Source: Fibrobacterota bacterium (GTDB lineage Bacteria; Fibrobacterota; Fibrobacteria; UBA11236). Taken from it: DNA of 64,000 bases. The translations under genes were made by a program, and so were the position numbers. Of the stretch, positions 51,989 through 60,410 are shown piece after piece. The notes beneath the pieces were generated by a model, which worked only from the letters and a program-made list of their open reading frames with translations, ran no database searches and was not told where the DNA came from. Within the stretch, counting starts at the first letter, position 1. Each line of letters opens with the position of its first letter. Location: NCBI GenBank assembly GCA_947482115.1, contig CANKII010000002.1, forward strand, positions 62,001-126,000. The letters run 5' to 3'.

Positions 51989-52676
51989 GTTGTTTTTCCT
52001 GTTGTCCCATCCAATGGGAACAAATTAAAGCCGCAACGGCCCCAATGATTTGAGCGGCTGCGAAACCTGGCACATCCTGCAAACGGATTCCGCTAAAGGT
52101 ATTACTGAATGACCTCGCCAGAGTAACGGTTGGATTCACGAAGCAGAATGAGGACGTAAACCAGATGGCCGCCGTGATGTACGCACCAATCAGCCACGGA
52201 ATTTGCGCGGAGGGAATGGAGAAGCGGCGCAGAACCAGCAGCATCATGCCGAAGGTGGCGAGGACCTCGCTGAAGCATTGCCCCATTCCTGAACGGACAT
52301 GCGTCGAAGCTTGAATCAGCGGTAAGGCAAACATGGCATGGGTGGCGATGACACCGAGCATGGCTCCCGCCAGTTGTGCAATCAAATAACCCAACACCAG
52401 CTGTTTGGACAATCGTCCTTCCCAAGTTTCGGCGAGGGTCACAAGGGGATTGAAATGCGCACCGGAGACGGGGCCGAAGATGAAAATCAACACCGCCAGC
52501 ATGGCGCCGATGGCAAGGGAGTGGAGCAGCAACGCCACTCCAATGTTCCCACCCGAGACGCGCTCGGCGATGATGCCGGAGCCGACCACGCTTACGAGCA
52601 ACAGAGCAACTCCTAATCCTTCGGCGAAGAATTTTTGGGCGGCCGAATGTGGCGTAGGGGATGCGAGTGAAGACAT
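51978..52676 (-). CDS. aqpS: Aquaporin-family channel, AqpS-like
   Basis: 232 residues with six hydrophobic helices. The first pore motif is NPL (SGAHFNPLVTLAE) instead of NPA and the second is NPT (CFVNPTVTLARSF), deviations known from AqpS channels linked to arsenic operons. Start set at ATG 52676; the frame extends six codons further to a TTG. It is likely to conduct As(OH)3 produced by ArsC. Confidence 0.8.
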   Translation of the reverse strand: MSSLASPTPHSAAQKFFAEGLGVALLLVSVVGSGIIAERVSGGNIGVALLLHSLAIGAMLAVLIFIFGPVSGAHFNPLVTLAETWEGRLSKQLVLGYLIAQLAGAMLGVIATHAMFALPLIQASTHVRSGMGQCFSEVLATFGMMLLVLRRFSIPSAQIPWLIGAYITAAIWFTSSFCFVNPTVTLARSFSNTFSGIRLQDVPGFAAAQIIGAVAALICSHWMGQQEKQHDA

Positions 52677-52763
52677 GCGGGAGTAAAAATGCAATTAAGT
52701 GGGCAACATTCCGGCATCGCGGTTGTAACCGAATGGCAATATCAAGCCCGTATACTGTTCATC

Positions 52764-53315
52764 ATGGAAACCTCATTCATTCCCAAATTGCAGATCGCTT
52801 CGCAACGGCCCAACTTTCCCTCTTTCCGCCACGAAGGGTATTCGCTCGAAGTGGTGGAGAGCTGGAACCTTCAGGAATCGATTCATTTTGTTCCGCTTCG
52901 CCCGCGATCCGAGTCGGGAAGGTTGCTTTCCGTTTGGGAACTTCAATGTCGCAACGCGTCCGGTGAATTGGCTGGAGGTTGTGCCATTGCCCTGCCCCCC
53001 GGACGGGGAGATTCGTCTTCCCCGCGTCAACTGCCTCATCCTGTGGTCGGAGAGTGGATAAGCGCCTTGCGTTATACCGGTTTGAACTGGCTCGAATGCG
53101 GACCTGTGGCCGTGGCGCCGGGATTTCCCGAAGAGGATGTCGTTGCCGCGCTTTGGGAGGGTCTCTCCCGTTTGATGGCGCGGAACGATGTCAGCTTTTT
53201 GATTGGGATCGCACAGGAGGGCTCTTTGGAGTTGGACATGGCTCTGCGCCGCAAGTCCCGCGTTCTGGAACCTTTGGCGACAGGTCCGACGCGGTATTTT
53301 CTGTACGTGGAATAA
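52764..53315 (+). CDS. Putative GNAT/OlsB-like acyltransferase-fold protein
   Basis: 183 residues from ATG 52764, the first strong start of the frame. Segments such as [22 protein letters not shown] and [43 protein letters not shown] recall the GNAT-fold hemolysin/OlsB ornithine-acyltransferase family (PF13444-like). The acyl-CoA/ACP loop is not clear. It is divergent from aqpS, and its end lies just before the palindromic repeat at 53334. Moderate to low certainty. Confidence 0.4.
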   Translation: METSFIPKLQIASQRPNFPSFRHEGYSLEVVESWNLQESIHFVPLRPRSESGRLLSVWELQCRNASGELAGGCAIALPPGRGDSSSPRQLPHPVVGEWISALRYTGLNWLECGPVAVAPGFPEEDVVAALWEGLSRLMARNDVSFLIGIAQEGSLELDMALRRKSRVLEPLATGPTRYFLYVE

Positions 53316-53333
53316 ATCGAGCGGCCTGTTTAT

Positions 53334-53395
53334 GGCCTGTAGGGAAACGGCACGGTCCCTGAGCGTAGTCGAAGGGCGCCGTACCCCTACAGGCC
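53334..53395. repeat. 62-base composite palindromic (REP-like) repeat upstream of thyA
   Basis: Outer stem ggcctgtagggaaacggc with gccgtacccctacaggcc (two mismatches) around the core ccctgagcgtagtcgaaggg (53357-53376). Same length and core as the copy at 13221-13282. An inverted copy of the core lies inside thyA 360 bases downstream. Confidence 0.85.
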
Positions 53396-53421
53396 GTCCC
53401 CTGTCTTTTTACCTTGTTCCC

Positions 53422-54258
53422 ATGCGACAATACCTGCAACTTCTTCAGGAAATTCTGGACAACGGGGAACGCAAGGAAGACCGCACCGGGACGGGTACGA
53501 TTTCCCTGTTCGGCATGCAGGCCAAATACGATTTGCGCGAGGGATTTCCCCTCGTCACCACTAAAAAAGTCCTTTTCGATGCGGTGTTGCGCGAGTTGTT
53601 GTGGTTTCTCCGCGGTAGCACCAACATCAACGATGATCTCGTCCAGCACACTCCAATTTGGAATGCTTGGGCCGATGCGAACGGCGAACTGGGCCCCATC
53701 TACGGATATCAATGGCGCAAATGGCCGCGATACATACGCGCCCTTCGACTACGCTCAGGGCACGAAGAATCAGGGTTATTCGAGCGTGAGCATGTCGATC
53801 AGATCACGCAAGCCTTAAATACGATCAAGAAAAATCCGGACTCGCGGCGCATCATTGTTTCAGCGTGGAATGTCGGAGATATTCCCGACATGAAGCTACC
53901 CCCCTGCCATGCTTTTTTTCAATACTATGTCTGCAACGGCCGTTTGGACATGCAGCTTTATCAACGCTCTGCGGACATGGCCTTGGGTGTGCCGTTCAAC
54001 ATCGCCAGTTATGCGTTGCTCCTGCAAATGACAGCGCAGGAATGCGGACTGATTCCCGGAATTTTTACGCATACTTTGGGCGATGCCCACATCTATCTCA
54101 ATCATGTGGACGGCATTCGCGAACAATTGAAACGCGAACCCAAGGATTTGCCACAAGTGCGCATTGCGGCCAAACCGTTTTTCGATTTGAAGTTCGAAGA
54201 CTTTGAGCTGACCGGTTATCAGCATCATCCTTTCATCAAATTCCCTGTGGCAGTATGA
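53422..54258 (+). CDS. thyA: Thymidylate synthase with a repeat-encoded loop insertion
   Basis: Converts dUMP to dTMP with methylene-tetrahydrofolate. 278 residues; motifs [14 protein letters not shown], catalytic Cys162 in [48 protein letters not shown]. Start ATG 53422. Between QWRKWP (97-102) and HVDQIT (124-129) there are 21 residues; most ThyA proteins have about six. The extra piece includes RALRLRSGH (106-114), encoded by an inverted copy of the REP-like core. The frame remains open and all active-site motifs are intact. Overlaps folA by 4 bases. Confidence 0.93.
   Translation: MRQYLQLLQEILDNGERKEDRTGTGTISLFGMQAKYDLREGFPLVTTKKVLFDAVLRELLWFLRGSTNINDDLVQHTPIWNAWADANGELGPIYGYQWRKWPRYIRALRLRSGHEESGLFEREHVDQITQALNTIKKNPDSRRIIVSAWNVGDIPDMKLPPCHAFFQYYVCNGRLDMQLYQRSADMALGVPFNIASYALLLQMTAQECGLIPGIFTHTLGDAHIYLNHVDGIREQLKREPKDLPQVRIAAKPFFDLKFEDFELTGYQHHPFIKFPVAV
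53738..53761. repeat. REP-like core inserted in frame within thyA
   Basis: gcgcccttcgactacgctca then gggc: an inverted copy of the core in the element at 53334-53395, agreeing over 23-24 bases. It is read as codons 106-114 of thymidylate synthase. Confidence 0.85.
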
Positions 54259-54779
54259 CCGCATCTTCGTTTAGCATTGTCGTAGCCATGGACAAGGAAC
54301 GCGGCATTGGCTTGAACGGCAAATTGCCATGGAAGCTTTCCGGAGACATGCGGTTTTTCCGGGAACTGACGACAGGTTCGGGGCACAATGCGGTTTTGAT
54401 GGGACGCAAAACATGGGACAGTCTCCCTGCCGCCTTCAAACCCTTGCCCAAACGGCTCAACGGAGTGCTTTCCCGCAACCGAACGGACACGGATGGGACC
54501 CATAAGCTGTGGTCTTCATTGAAGGAGGCGGTCTCTGAACTGGGCCGGGATGAAAACATTCAGGAAATTTTCGTCATCGGCGGAGCGCAGATTTATTCGG
54601 AAGCCCTGACCTTGCCGGAATGCCAGCGCATCTATTTGACCGCCATCGATGCGGCTTATTCCTGCGACACCTTCTTTCCCGAAATCCCGCCGGGCTTTCA
54701 CGAGAGCACAGTCTCGGACTCGGTGGAGGAGCAGGGAATTCGATATTGTTTCCGGCTGCTTGAGCGCGCGTCTCAGTAA
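54255..54779 (+). CDS. folA: Dihydrofolate reductase
   Basis: 174 residues: [33 protein letters not shown] (substrate and NADPH region), [17 protein letters not shown] and the conserved [14 protein letters not shown] loop. Regenerates tetrahydrofolate used up by ThyA. Start overlaps the thyA stop (atga). Confidence 0.93.
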   Translation: MTASSFSIVVAMDKERGIGLNGKLPWKLSGDMRFFRELTTGSGHNAVLMGRKTWDSLPAAFKPLPKRLNGVLSRNRTDTDGTHKLWSSLKEAVSELGRDENIQEIFVIGGAQIYSEALTLPECQRIYLTAIDAAYSCDTFFPEIPPGFHESTVSDSVEEQGIRYCFRLLERASQ

Positions 54780-54840
54780 GTAAATTTCAGCGGACTCACG
54801 CGCTGTTGAATGGGCTGCGGCGCGAGCCTCCTGGAAGCCG

Positions 54841-56238
54841 ATGTCCCTACACAAACCGCAAACCCAGCTTCTGTATCCCGAGCTTGAACAAGCTCTCGAA
54901 GCGGGCGATCTCGAGGCTTTGGAAGCGCTTTGCGATCATCTGGCCGTCGAAGATCTTGCGGAACTGGTCGATGAACTTGAAGCATCGCTGCGGGTGGTTT
55001 TTTTCTCCAAGATTCCGTTGCAAACTGCCACCGATATTTTTCAGCAGCTTTCGCTTCCCACACAAAGTGAAGTGCTGGATTCCCTGCCCGCCGCGCGCGA
55101 GGCGGAGATTATCAATGAGATGGATCCCGATGATCGCACGGCGTTGCTGGAAACATTGCCCATCAACGACACCAAGCAGCTTCTCAGTTTTCTCAAACCG
55201 AGAGAACGTGCCCAAGCGCAAAAGCTTCTCGATTTTCCCGAGGATAGTGTGGGGCGTTTGATGACGCCGGACTTTCTGGCCATTCGTCAGGAATGGACGG
55301 TGGCCCGCGCCATGCAGTTCATCCGTGAAAACGGCGAGGACAAGGAAACACTCAACGATATTTATGTGGTGGATGAAAAGGGCCGTTTACTCGACGACAT
55401 TCGCATTCGTGAATTTCTGCTTTCCGCTCCCGAATGTCCCGTTGAGGATATCATGGATGGCCAGTATACCGCCTTGCCTGCGATGAATCCGCAGGAGGAA
55501 GCCATTCAGGCTTTCAAGAAGTACAACACTTTGACGGCGCTGCCAGTGGTGGATGAAGACGGCCTTTTGCTCGGCATCGTCACTATCGATGACATCCTTT
55601 TGCTCGAGGAAAAGGAAACCACCGAGGACATTCAAAAGCTGGGTGGTGTCGAGGCCTTGGATACGTCCTATCTCGAAGCACCATATTGGAACATGTTGCG
55701 CAAGCGCGTGGGCTGGCTCACGGGCCTGTTCATCGGGGAAATGTTCACGGCCACGGCGATGAGTTTTTATCAGGGCGAGATCAGCAAGGCCGTCGTGCTG
55801 GCGCTTTTCATTCCCCTCATTCTCAGTAGCGGGGGCAATTCCGGCTCGCAGGCCACGACCTTGATGATTCGCGCCATTGCGCTGGGCGAAGTGACCTTCG
55901 CCGACATCTGGCGCGTATTCCGCCGCGAGATTTTAATGGGTGTGGGATTGGGGATTATTCTCGCTGTCATCGGCTGCCTCCGTATATTCGTGTGGGGCGC
56001 CGCGTTTCACACCTATGGTCCGCATTACATGATTCTGGGCATGGCCGTGGGCGTTGCCATTGTGGGAGTCGTCGCATGGGGAACCATTGTGGGCGCGATG
56101 CTGCCCATTGTGCTGCGGCGTTTGGGATTGGATCCGGCGACTTCCTCCGCGCCTTTTGTGGCCACCTTCATTGACGTCACCGGAATTGTCATTTATTTCA
56201 ACATCGCCATGTTCGTCATGGGCGGACGGTTGTTTTAA
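54841..56238 (+). CDS. mgtE: Magnesium transporter MgtE
   Basis: 465 residues: N-terminal superhelical domain (residues 10-135), two CBS domains (about 140-260, DSVGRLMTPDFLAIRQEWTVARAMQFIRE and DIMDGQYTALPAMNPQEEAIQAF), a plug helix, and five membrane helices with the selectivity segment LSSGGNSGSQATTLMIRAIALGE. Mg2+ channel gated by cytosolic Mg2+ on the CBS/N domains. No upstream M-box riboswitch is seen in the 61 bases before it. Confidence 0.93.
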   Translation: MSLHKPQTQLLYPELEQALEAGDLEALEALCDHLAVEDLAELVDELEASLRVVFFSKIPLQTATDIFQQLSLPTQSEVLDSLPAAREAEIINEMDPDDRTALLETLPINDTKQLLSFLKPRERAQAQKLLDFPEDSVGRLMTPDFLAIRQEWTVARAMQFIRENGEDKETLNDIYVVDEKGRLLDDIRIREFLLSAPECPVEDIMDGQYTALPAMNPQEEAIQAFKKYNTLTALPVVDEDGLLLGIVTIDDILLLEEKETTEDIQKLGGVEALDTSYLEAPYWNMLRKRVGWLTGLFIGEMFTATAMSFYQGEISKAVVLALFIPLILSSGGNSGSQATTLMIRAIALGEVTFADIWRVFRREILMGVGLGIILAVIGCLRIFVWGAAFHTYGPHYMILGMAVGVAIVGVVAWGTIVGAMLPIVLRRLGLDPATSSAPFVATFIDVTGIVIYFNIAMFVMGGRLF

Positions 56239-56247
56239 TTCGGATGA

Positions 56248-56733
56248 ATGAACAAAATTCTTGAAATCGGTTGCGGTACCGGACGTAATCTGCCGCATTT
56301 CCTGAAAACAAATTCCCAAGTCTATGCGGTGGATTGCGATTTCGATGCAGTCAGCACAGCCCATTCTTTTTTGGATGGGAAAGCATTCCTATTTGCTGCG
56401 CGCGGGGAACAGTTGCCTTTCCGCGACGAAATATTCGACGAAGTTCATTGCATCGATGTATTGCATTGGTCTGAGAATCAGGAACAGTTTGAATCCCTGT
56501 GGCGCGATGCGTGGCGGGTGATCCAGCCCGGCGGATCTTTTTTTGTGCGGACCCGCTGTGTGAAATCAAAAACAGTATCTACAAGCGGAGCCTCGACATG
56601 GTTTCTTCCGGATCAAGCGCTGCTCAAAGAATTGACCGCTAAAACGGGAGCGGAGGGATATAAACCTCTTTTGATTAATGTTGTCGCAGAGGAGCATGTT
56701 GAAGTGACTTTGATCCTGCGAAAAAAAGTTTGA
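56248..56733 (+). CDS. SAM-dependent class I methyltransferase
   Basis: 161 residues, short for the family. Motif I ILEIGCGTGRNLPHFL, acidic AVDCDFDAV after strand 2, motif IV-like EVHCIDVLHW, and post-motif WRVIQPGGSFFVRTR. Substrate unknown. Starts 9 bases after mgtE and ends overlapping the pif1-like gene by one base. Confidence 0.8.
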   Translation: MNKILEIGCGTGRNLPHFLKTNSQVYAVDCDFDAVSTAHSFLDGKAFLFAARGEQLPFRDEIFDEVHCIDVLHWSENQEQFESLWRDAWRVIQPGGSFFVRTRCVKSKTVSTSGASTWFLPDQALLKELTAKTGAEGYKPLLINVVAEEHVEVTLILRKKV

Positions 56734-58016
56734 TGGTCGCGACATCAGACATGGAGCTGGAGTGGAACGAGGGTTTTCGCGAGGCCGTGGAATGGGTGCA
56801 GGGCAGTCGTGATTCCCTGTTCATCACCGGTCGCGCCGGTTCGGGCAAATCCACCTTACTCCGCTATCTGAAACGCCGCATCCTGCAGGATCCCGTCGTG
56901 CTTGCGCCCACCGGCGTCGCTGCGCTGGCGGTGGGCGGAGAAACTATCCACGGGTTTTTTCATTTCCCCCCGCGTGTTTTGTTTTCGTGGGACGCAGAGA
57001 CCGTGGGGCGTCGCGATGTGCTTCGGCGTCTCGACACCTTGGTCATCGATGAAGTCTCCATGGTTCGTGCCGATGCCTTCGCAGCCATGGAAGCGGTATT
57101 GCGCAAACGCGGCCCACACCCTGGAATGCTTTTCGGTGGAGTGCGGCTGATTCTGTTCGGGGATTTGCACCAGCTTCCTCCTGTGCTGCCCGAAGCCGAA
57201 ATGGAAGCCTTTAAACTGGAACATGAAGGCCCGTGGTTTTTTCAAACCCGCGCTTTTCGCAAGTTGAAGTTCCGCCGCGTCTTTTTGGACAAGGTTTACC
57301 GCCAGCATGATCCGGCGTTTCTCGATCGCTTGGAGCGGGCGCGTCGTGCGACTCCCACCGTGGAAGACATTGCCGCCTGGAACACGCGCATGGAATACGG
57401 CCCGATCGAGGATTCCGATGATCTCTCTGTCATGTTGACTTCCACCAACAGCATCGCTGCGCAGCGCAATGCGGAAGCCATGGAAAGTTTGCCCGGGCCG
57501 GAGCGCATTTATGAAGCCCGCATTGAACCGGGTTTTGATGTGGCGAATGCGCCGGTTCCCGTATCGCTGGCTTTACGCGTTGGAGCGCAGGTGATGTTCC
57601 AACGCAATCATCCCGAGCGGCTTTGGGTGAACGGCACCTTGGGTGTGGTTACGGGGATGGAGGAGGATTCTGTTTGGGTGACACCCACACATCATGGCGA
57701 TCCGTTGCGGGTGGGGCGGGAAACATGGCGTCAGATCGCCTATGAAGAAGATGCTGCCACAGGCAGATTAAAGGAGCGTGAGACGGGCGTGTTTCACCAG
57801 CTTCCGATCAAACCCGCATGGGCCGTGACGGTTCATAAAAGTCAGGGACAGGAATTCGATCGCACTTGCGTGGATCTCGGTCGTCAGGCTTTTGCGCATG
57901 GACAGGCGTATGTGGCCTTGAGCCGCTGCCGTTCCTTTGAAGGATTGACCTTGCGCCGACCTTTGCGCCGTGAGGACTTCCGACTCGATCCCGCCGTGGT
58001 GGAATTCTTCGAATGA
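56733..58016 (+). CDS. PIF1-like DNA helicase (superfamily 1B)
   Basis: 427 residues from ATG 56733, overlapping the methyltransferase stop. Motif I GRAGSGKSTLLRYL, Ia VVLAPTGVAALAVGGETIHGFFHFP, motif II LVIDEVSMVRAD, motif III LILFGDLHQLPPVLP, motif IV region YRQHDPAFLDRL, motif V AWAVTVHKSQGQEFDRTCVDLG, motif VI YVALSRCRSFEGL. Unwinds DNA 5' to 3', with roles at replication forks and structured DNA such as hairpins. Single-gene bacterial Pif1s often carry a C-terminal domain; none is present here. Confidence 0.88.
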   Translation: MVATSDMELEWNEGFREAVEWVQGSRDSLFITGRAGSGKSTLLRYLKRRILQDPVVLAPTGVAALAVGGETIHGFFHFPPRVLFSWDAETVGRRDVLRRLDTLVIDEVSMVRADAFAAMEAVLRKRGPHPGMLFGGVRLILFGDLHQLPPVLPEAEMEAFKLEHEGPWFFQTRAFRKLKFRRVFLDKVYRQHDPAFLDRLERARRATPTVEDIAAWNTRMEYGPIEDSDDLSVMLTSTNSIAAQRNAEAMESLPGPERIYEARIEPGFDVANAPVPVSLALRVGAQVMFQRNHPERLWVNGTLGVVTGMEEDSVWVTPTHHGDPLRVGRETWRQIAYEEDAATGRLKERETGVFHQLPIKPAWAVTVHKSQGQEFDRTCVDLGRQAFAHGQAYVALSRCRSFEGLTLRRPLRREDFRLDPAVVEFFE

Positions 58017-58031
58017 AAAATCCCCGGCAAT

Positions 58032-58060
58032 AAAAAAGGGTTCCGGTTGAACCGGAACCC
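58032..58060 (-). terminator. Rho-independent terminator of the DUF6588-like gene
   Basis: gggttccggtt (58038-58048) and aaccggaaccc (58050-58060) form an 11-bp stem; on the minus strand it is followed by TTTTTT (58037-58032). It lies 34 bases after the stop of the gene at 58094 and could also block read-through from pif1. Confidence 0.8.
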
Positions 58061-58093
58061 ATTCGGAAAAGTCGAAAAAGAGGTTTTACAGGA

Positions 58094-59203
58094 TTAAATA
58101 CCGACCATCAAGCCTGCGCTCATGGACGGGTACTTTGCGAGGTTGTAATCCGCATTCAGATTCAGGATAAGCACATGAATGCTGAGGCCCACGGTCAAAC
58201 GGGTGGAATTGTCCCCATCCACATCAAAGTTGACGGGAATGGTTGTGGTTTTACCGCTAAGTTGATCATACTGTTTGAAATCGTAATGGAAGCTCATGGT
58301 GGCGGACTCAAACTGGAACCCGGCATACGGGGTGATATTTAAAAGTCTCCAGCCCAACTGTTTGCTCACGTCAATGCCATAGGCGTTGGTCGAGGCGTCA
58401 AAAAGATTTCCCACCGAAAGTTCCTGGTGGAAGTAACCGACGCACACGTCAACCGGAAGGGACATTCCGAGCCACACCGCAGGATTGTGTTGGACGCCAA
58501 AGCCGAAGAAGCTGAAGTCGCCAATATCGCCTGCAGGCATGGTGGGCAACCAGCGAAGGGTGAGGTTGGTTCCATAAACCGTACCCAAGGTGACTTGGGG
58601 GGCGACCAACGGAAGCGGATAGCTGGTAAAGTCTTCCAAAAGTCCTGTTGCTTCGGTGGCTATTACAGTGGTATCGAGAGTGACGGATTGGCCGCTATTG
58701 CCGACATTCGTAAAAGTTCTTCCATCAAATTTCACCTTTACCGTACTATCCATAGAACCGATCACGGTTGGACCGCTGAGGTGCATTCTGAAATCCTGTG
58801 AGCGGAGGCTGTCAACCAATGCTTTTCTGATTGCCTTGGCACCTTGTTGTTGAGCGAAAGTACCGGAAGTGGTGTCAACCTTGTTTCCGATGACGTTGCT
58901 GGCTTGTGTGCTGTCAAGCCGGAAACTTTGTGTGGCGTTGAAACTTTTCGTTCCACCATCCAGCAGGGATCCCATGACAATTACCCCGCCTTCAAGGGAG
59001 AAGCGGAATTTCTTGGCAGGGGGGGCCTTGTGATACCAGCCTGCGTTGAGGTCTGCGCCAATACCGGAAACGATGGGGGCCACGTACTTTTGGGCAGCCT
59101 CACCGGTCAGTTGCTCCATCGCTTCCTGCAGGGAAGTCGCGTTGGCGGAGGCGATCAAGCCACCGATCAGGAAAAGACCAATTTTGAGTTTAGAGTTCCG
59201 CAT
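58094..59203 (-). CDS. Exported DUF6588-like beta-barrel protein
   Basis: 369 residues with a signal peptide (KIGLFLIGGLIASANA), then YVAPIVSGIGADLNAGWYHKAPPAKKFRFSLEGG, which is the typical opening of DUF6588-type outer-membrane proteins of the FCB group. Many amphipathic strands follow and the end is NLNADYNLAKYPSMSAGLMVGI. aaaggag lies 5-6 bases before the ATG. Function unknown; monocistronic with its own terminator. Confidence 0.7.
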   Translation of the reverse strand: MRNSKLKIGLFLIGGLIASANATSLQEAMEQLTGEAAQKYVAPIVSGIGADLNAGWYHKAPPAKKFRFSLEGGVIVMGSLLDGGTKSFNATQSFRLDSTQASNVIGNKVDTTSGTFAQQQGAKAIRKALVDSLRSQDFRMHLSGPTVIGSMDSTVKVKFDGRTFTNVGNSGQSVTLDTTVIATEATGLLEDFTSYPLPLVAPQVTLGTVYGTNLTLRWLPTMPAGDIGDFSFFGFGVQHNPAVWLGMSLPVDVCVGYFHQELSVGNLFDASTNAYGIDVSKQLGWRLLNITPYAGFQFESATMSFHYDFKQYDQLSGKTTTIPVNFDVDGDNSTRLTVGLSIHVLILNLNADYNLAKYPSMSAGLMVGI

Positions 59204-59396
59204 GAATGCTCCTTTAAATGAGAAAGGCGTTCTTTAGGTGGATGGGGGCGATACCCCATTGAATTTCAGGCCAAACGTTAGCAAACCTCGAAAAGAATGG
59301 AGGTAAAATTCTTGCTTCGCTTGCTTGAAATTCGTATGAAGCGGGTAATACAGGGGGATTTAACTAAAATTGGCGGCGCATTGAACCGGAGAGCCC

Positions 59397-60380
59397 ATGT
59401 CGCACAGCCCATTAACAGTCGGAGTCGGAGCGGCTCTTGTGGATTTGCTTCTCGAGGAGAAGGACGTCTTTTTACAGGATTTGGGCGCGGAAAAAGGCGG
59501 GATGACCTTGGTCGAATCCGCCTTGATCGAAAAAGCCCTGCAACAGACATCCTCTGAAATCAAAATGGTCCCGGGCGGCTCTGCCTGCAATACCTTGGTG
59601 GGCATCGGCAATCTCGGTGGCCGGGCCCGCATGATTGGTCGCGTGGGTCAGGATACACTTGCGGATCATTTTCGTTCGGGATTGAAAGCTGCCAAGGTAG
59701 AGGATGGGTTGCTCGTTTCTTCGGATTCTGAAACGGGAAGAGTGTTGTCGGTGGTGACTCCCGACGCACAGCGCACCATGTTCACCTATCTCGGAGCTTC
59801 TTCCGGCATTAGCCCGGCGGATTTGCGCGACTCGGATTTTGAGGGCGCGGCCCTCGTGCATCTGGAAGGCTATCTCCTTTTCAACCGCCCCGTGGTGGAT
59901 CGCGTTCTCGAACTGGCGCGCAAGCATCATGTTCGCATTGCTCTCGACATGGGTTCTTTTCAGGTGGTGCAGATTTGTCGCGAGCTCATCGACGAACTCT
60001 TCGCCAAACGTTTAATCGATATTCTCCTGGCCAATGAAGATGAGGCGAAAGCGTATACCGGACTTGGGGATTCGGATTCCCTCGAAGTTTTTGCGGACAA
60101 GGTCGACATTGCCGTGGTGAAGATCGGCAAAGACGGCGCATTGGTGGCTCGTGGCTCCGAACGCTTCGATGTCGATGCGCATTTGGTGGAAGCCATTGAC
60201 ACCACCGGTGCCGGGGATTTATGGGCGTCCGGTTTTCTGTACGGACTTAATCACGGGTTGTCACTGGAAAATTCCGCGAATCTGGGTTGCAAGGTCGGTT
60301 CCGAAGTGGTTCAGGTCATGGGTGCGGTTATACCTGGTGCGGGATGGGATCGTGTACATGCGTATCGATCCACGTTGTAG
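59397..60380 (+). CDS. PfkB-family carbohydrate/adenosine kinase
   Basis: 327 residues. PfkB signature 1 VPGGSACNTLVGIGNLGGRARMIGRVGQDTLADHF and signature 2 DTTGAGDLWASGFLYGL, where the aspartate is the catalytic base. The spacing and lid (LVESALIEKALQ) look like bacterial adenosine kinases rather than ribokinase. The stop TAG lies in a decayed copy of the gtaggg...ccctta palindrome (60372-60410). The gene converges on sua5. Confidence 0.8.
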   Translation: MSHSPLTVGVGAALVDLLLEEKDVFLQDLGAEKGGMTLVESALIEKALQQTSSEIKMVPGGSACNTLVGIGNLGGRARMIGRVGQDTLADHFRSGLKAAKVEDGLLVSSDSETGRVLSVVTPDAQRTMFTYLGASSGISPADLRDSDFEGAALVHLEGYLLFNRPVVDRVLELARKHHVRIALDMGSFQVVQICRELIDELFAKRLIDILLANEDEAKAYTGLGDSDSLEVFADKVDIAVVKIGKDGALVARGSERFDVDAHLVEAIDTTGAGDLWASGFLYGLNHGLSLENSANLGCKVGSEVVQVMGAVIPGAGWDRVHAYRSTL

Positions 60381-60410
60381 GGATACGATTCAATCACACC
60401 CTTATAACGT
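60372..60410. repeat. Decayed palindromic repeat at the end of the adenosine-kinase-like gene
   Basis: acgttgtagggatacgattc...cccttataacgt: imperfect inverted repeat related to the element at 51545-51585 (gtaggg, gattcaatc, cccttat). It supplies the stop codon of the kinase and separates it from convergent sua5. Confidence 0.5.

Noticed and set aside
54780-54840. Magnesium riboswitch ahead of mgtE
   Set aside because: Only 61 bases separate folA and mgtE and no M-box-like structure could be drawn.
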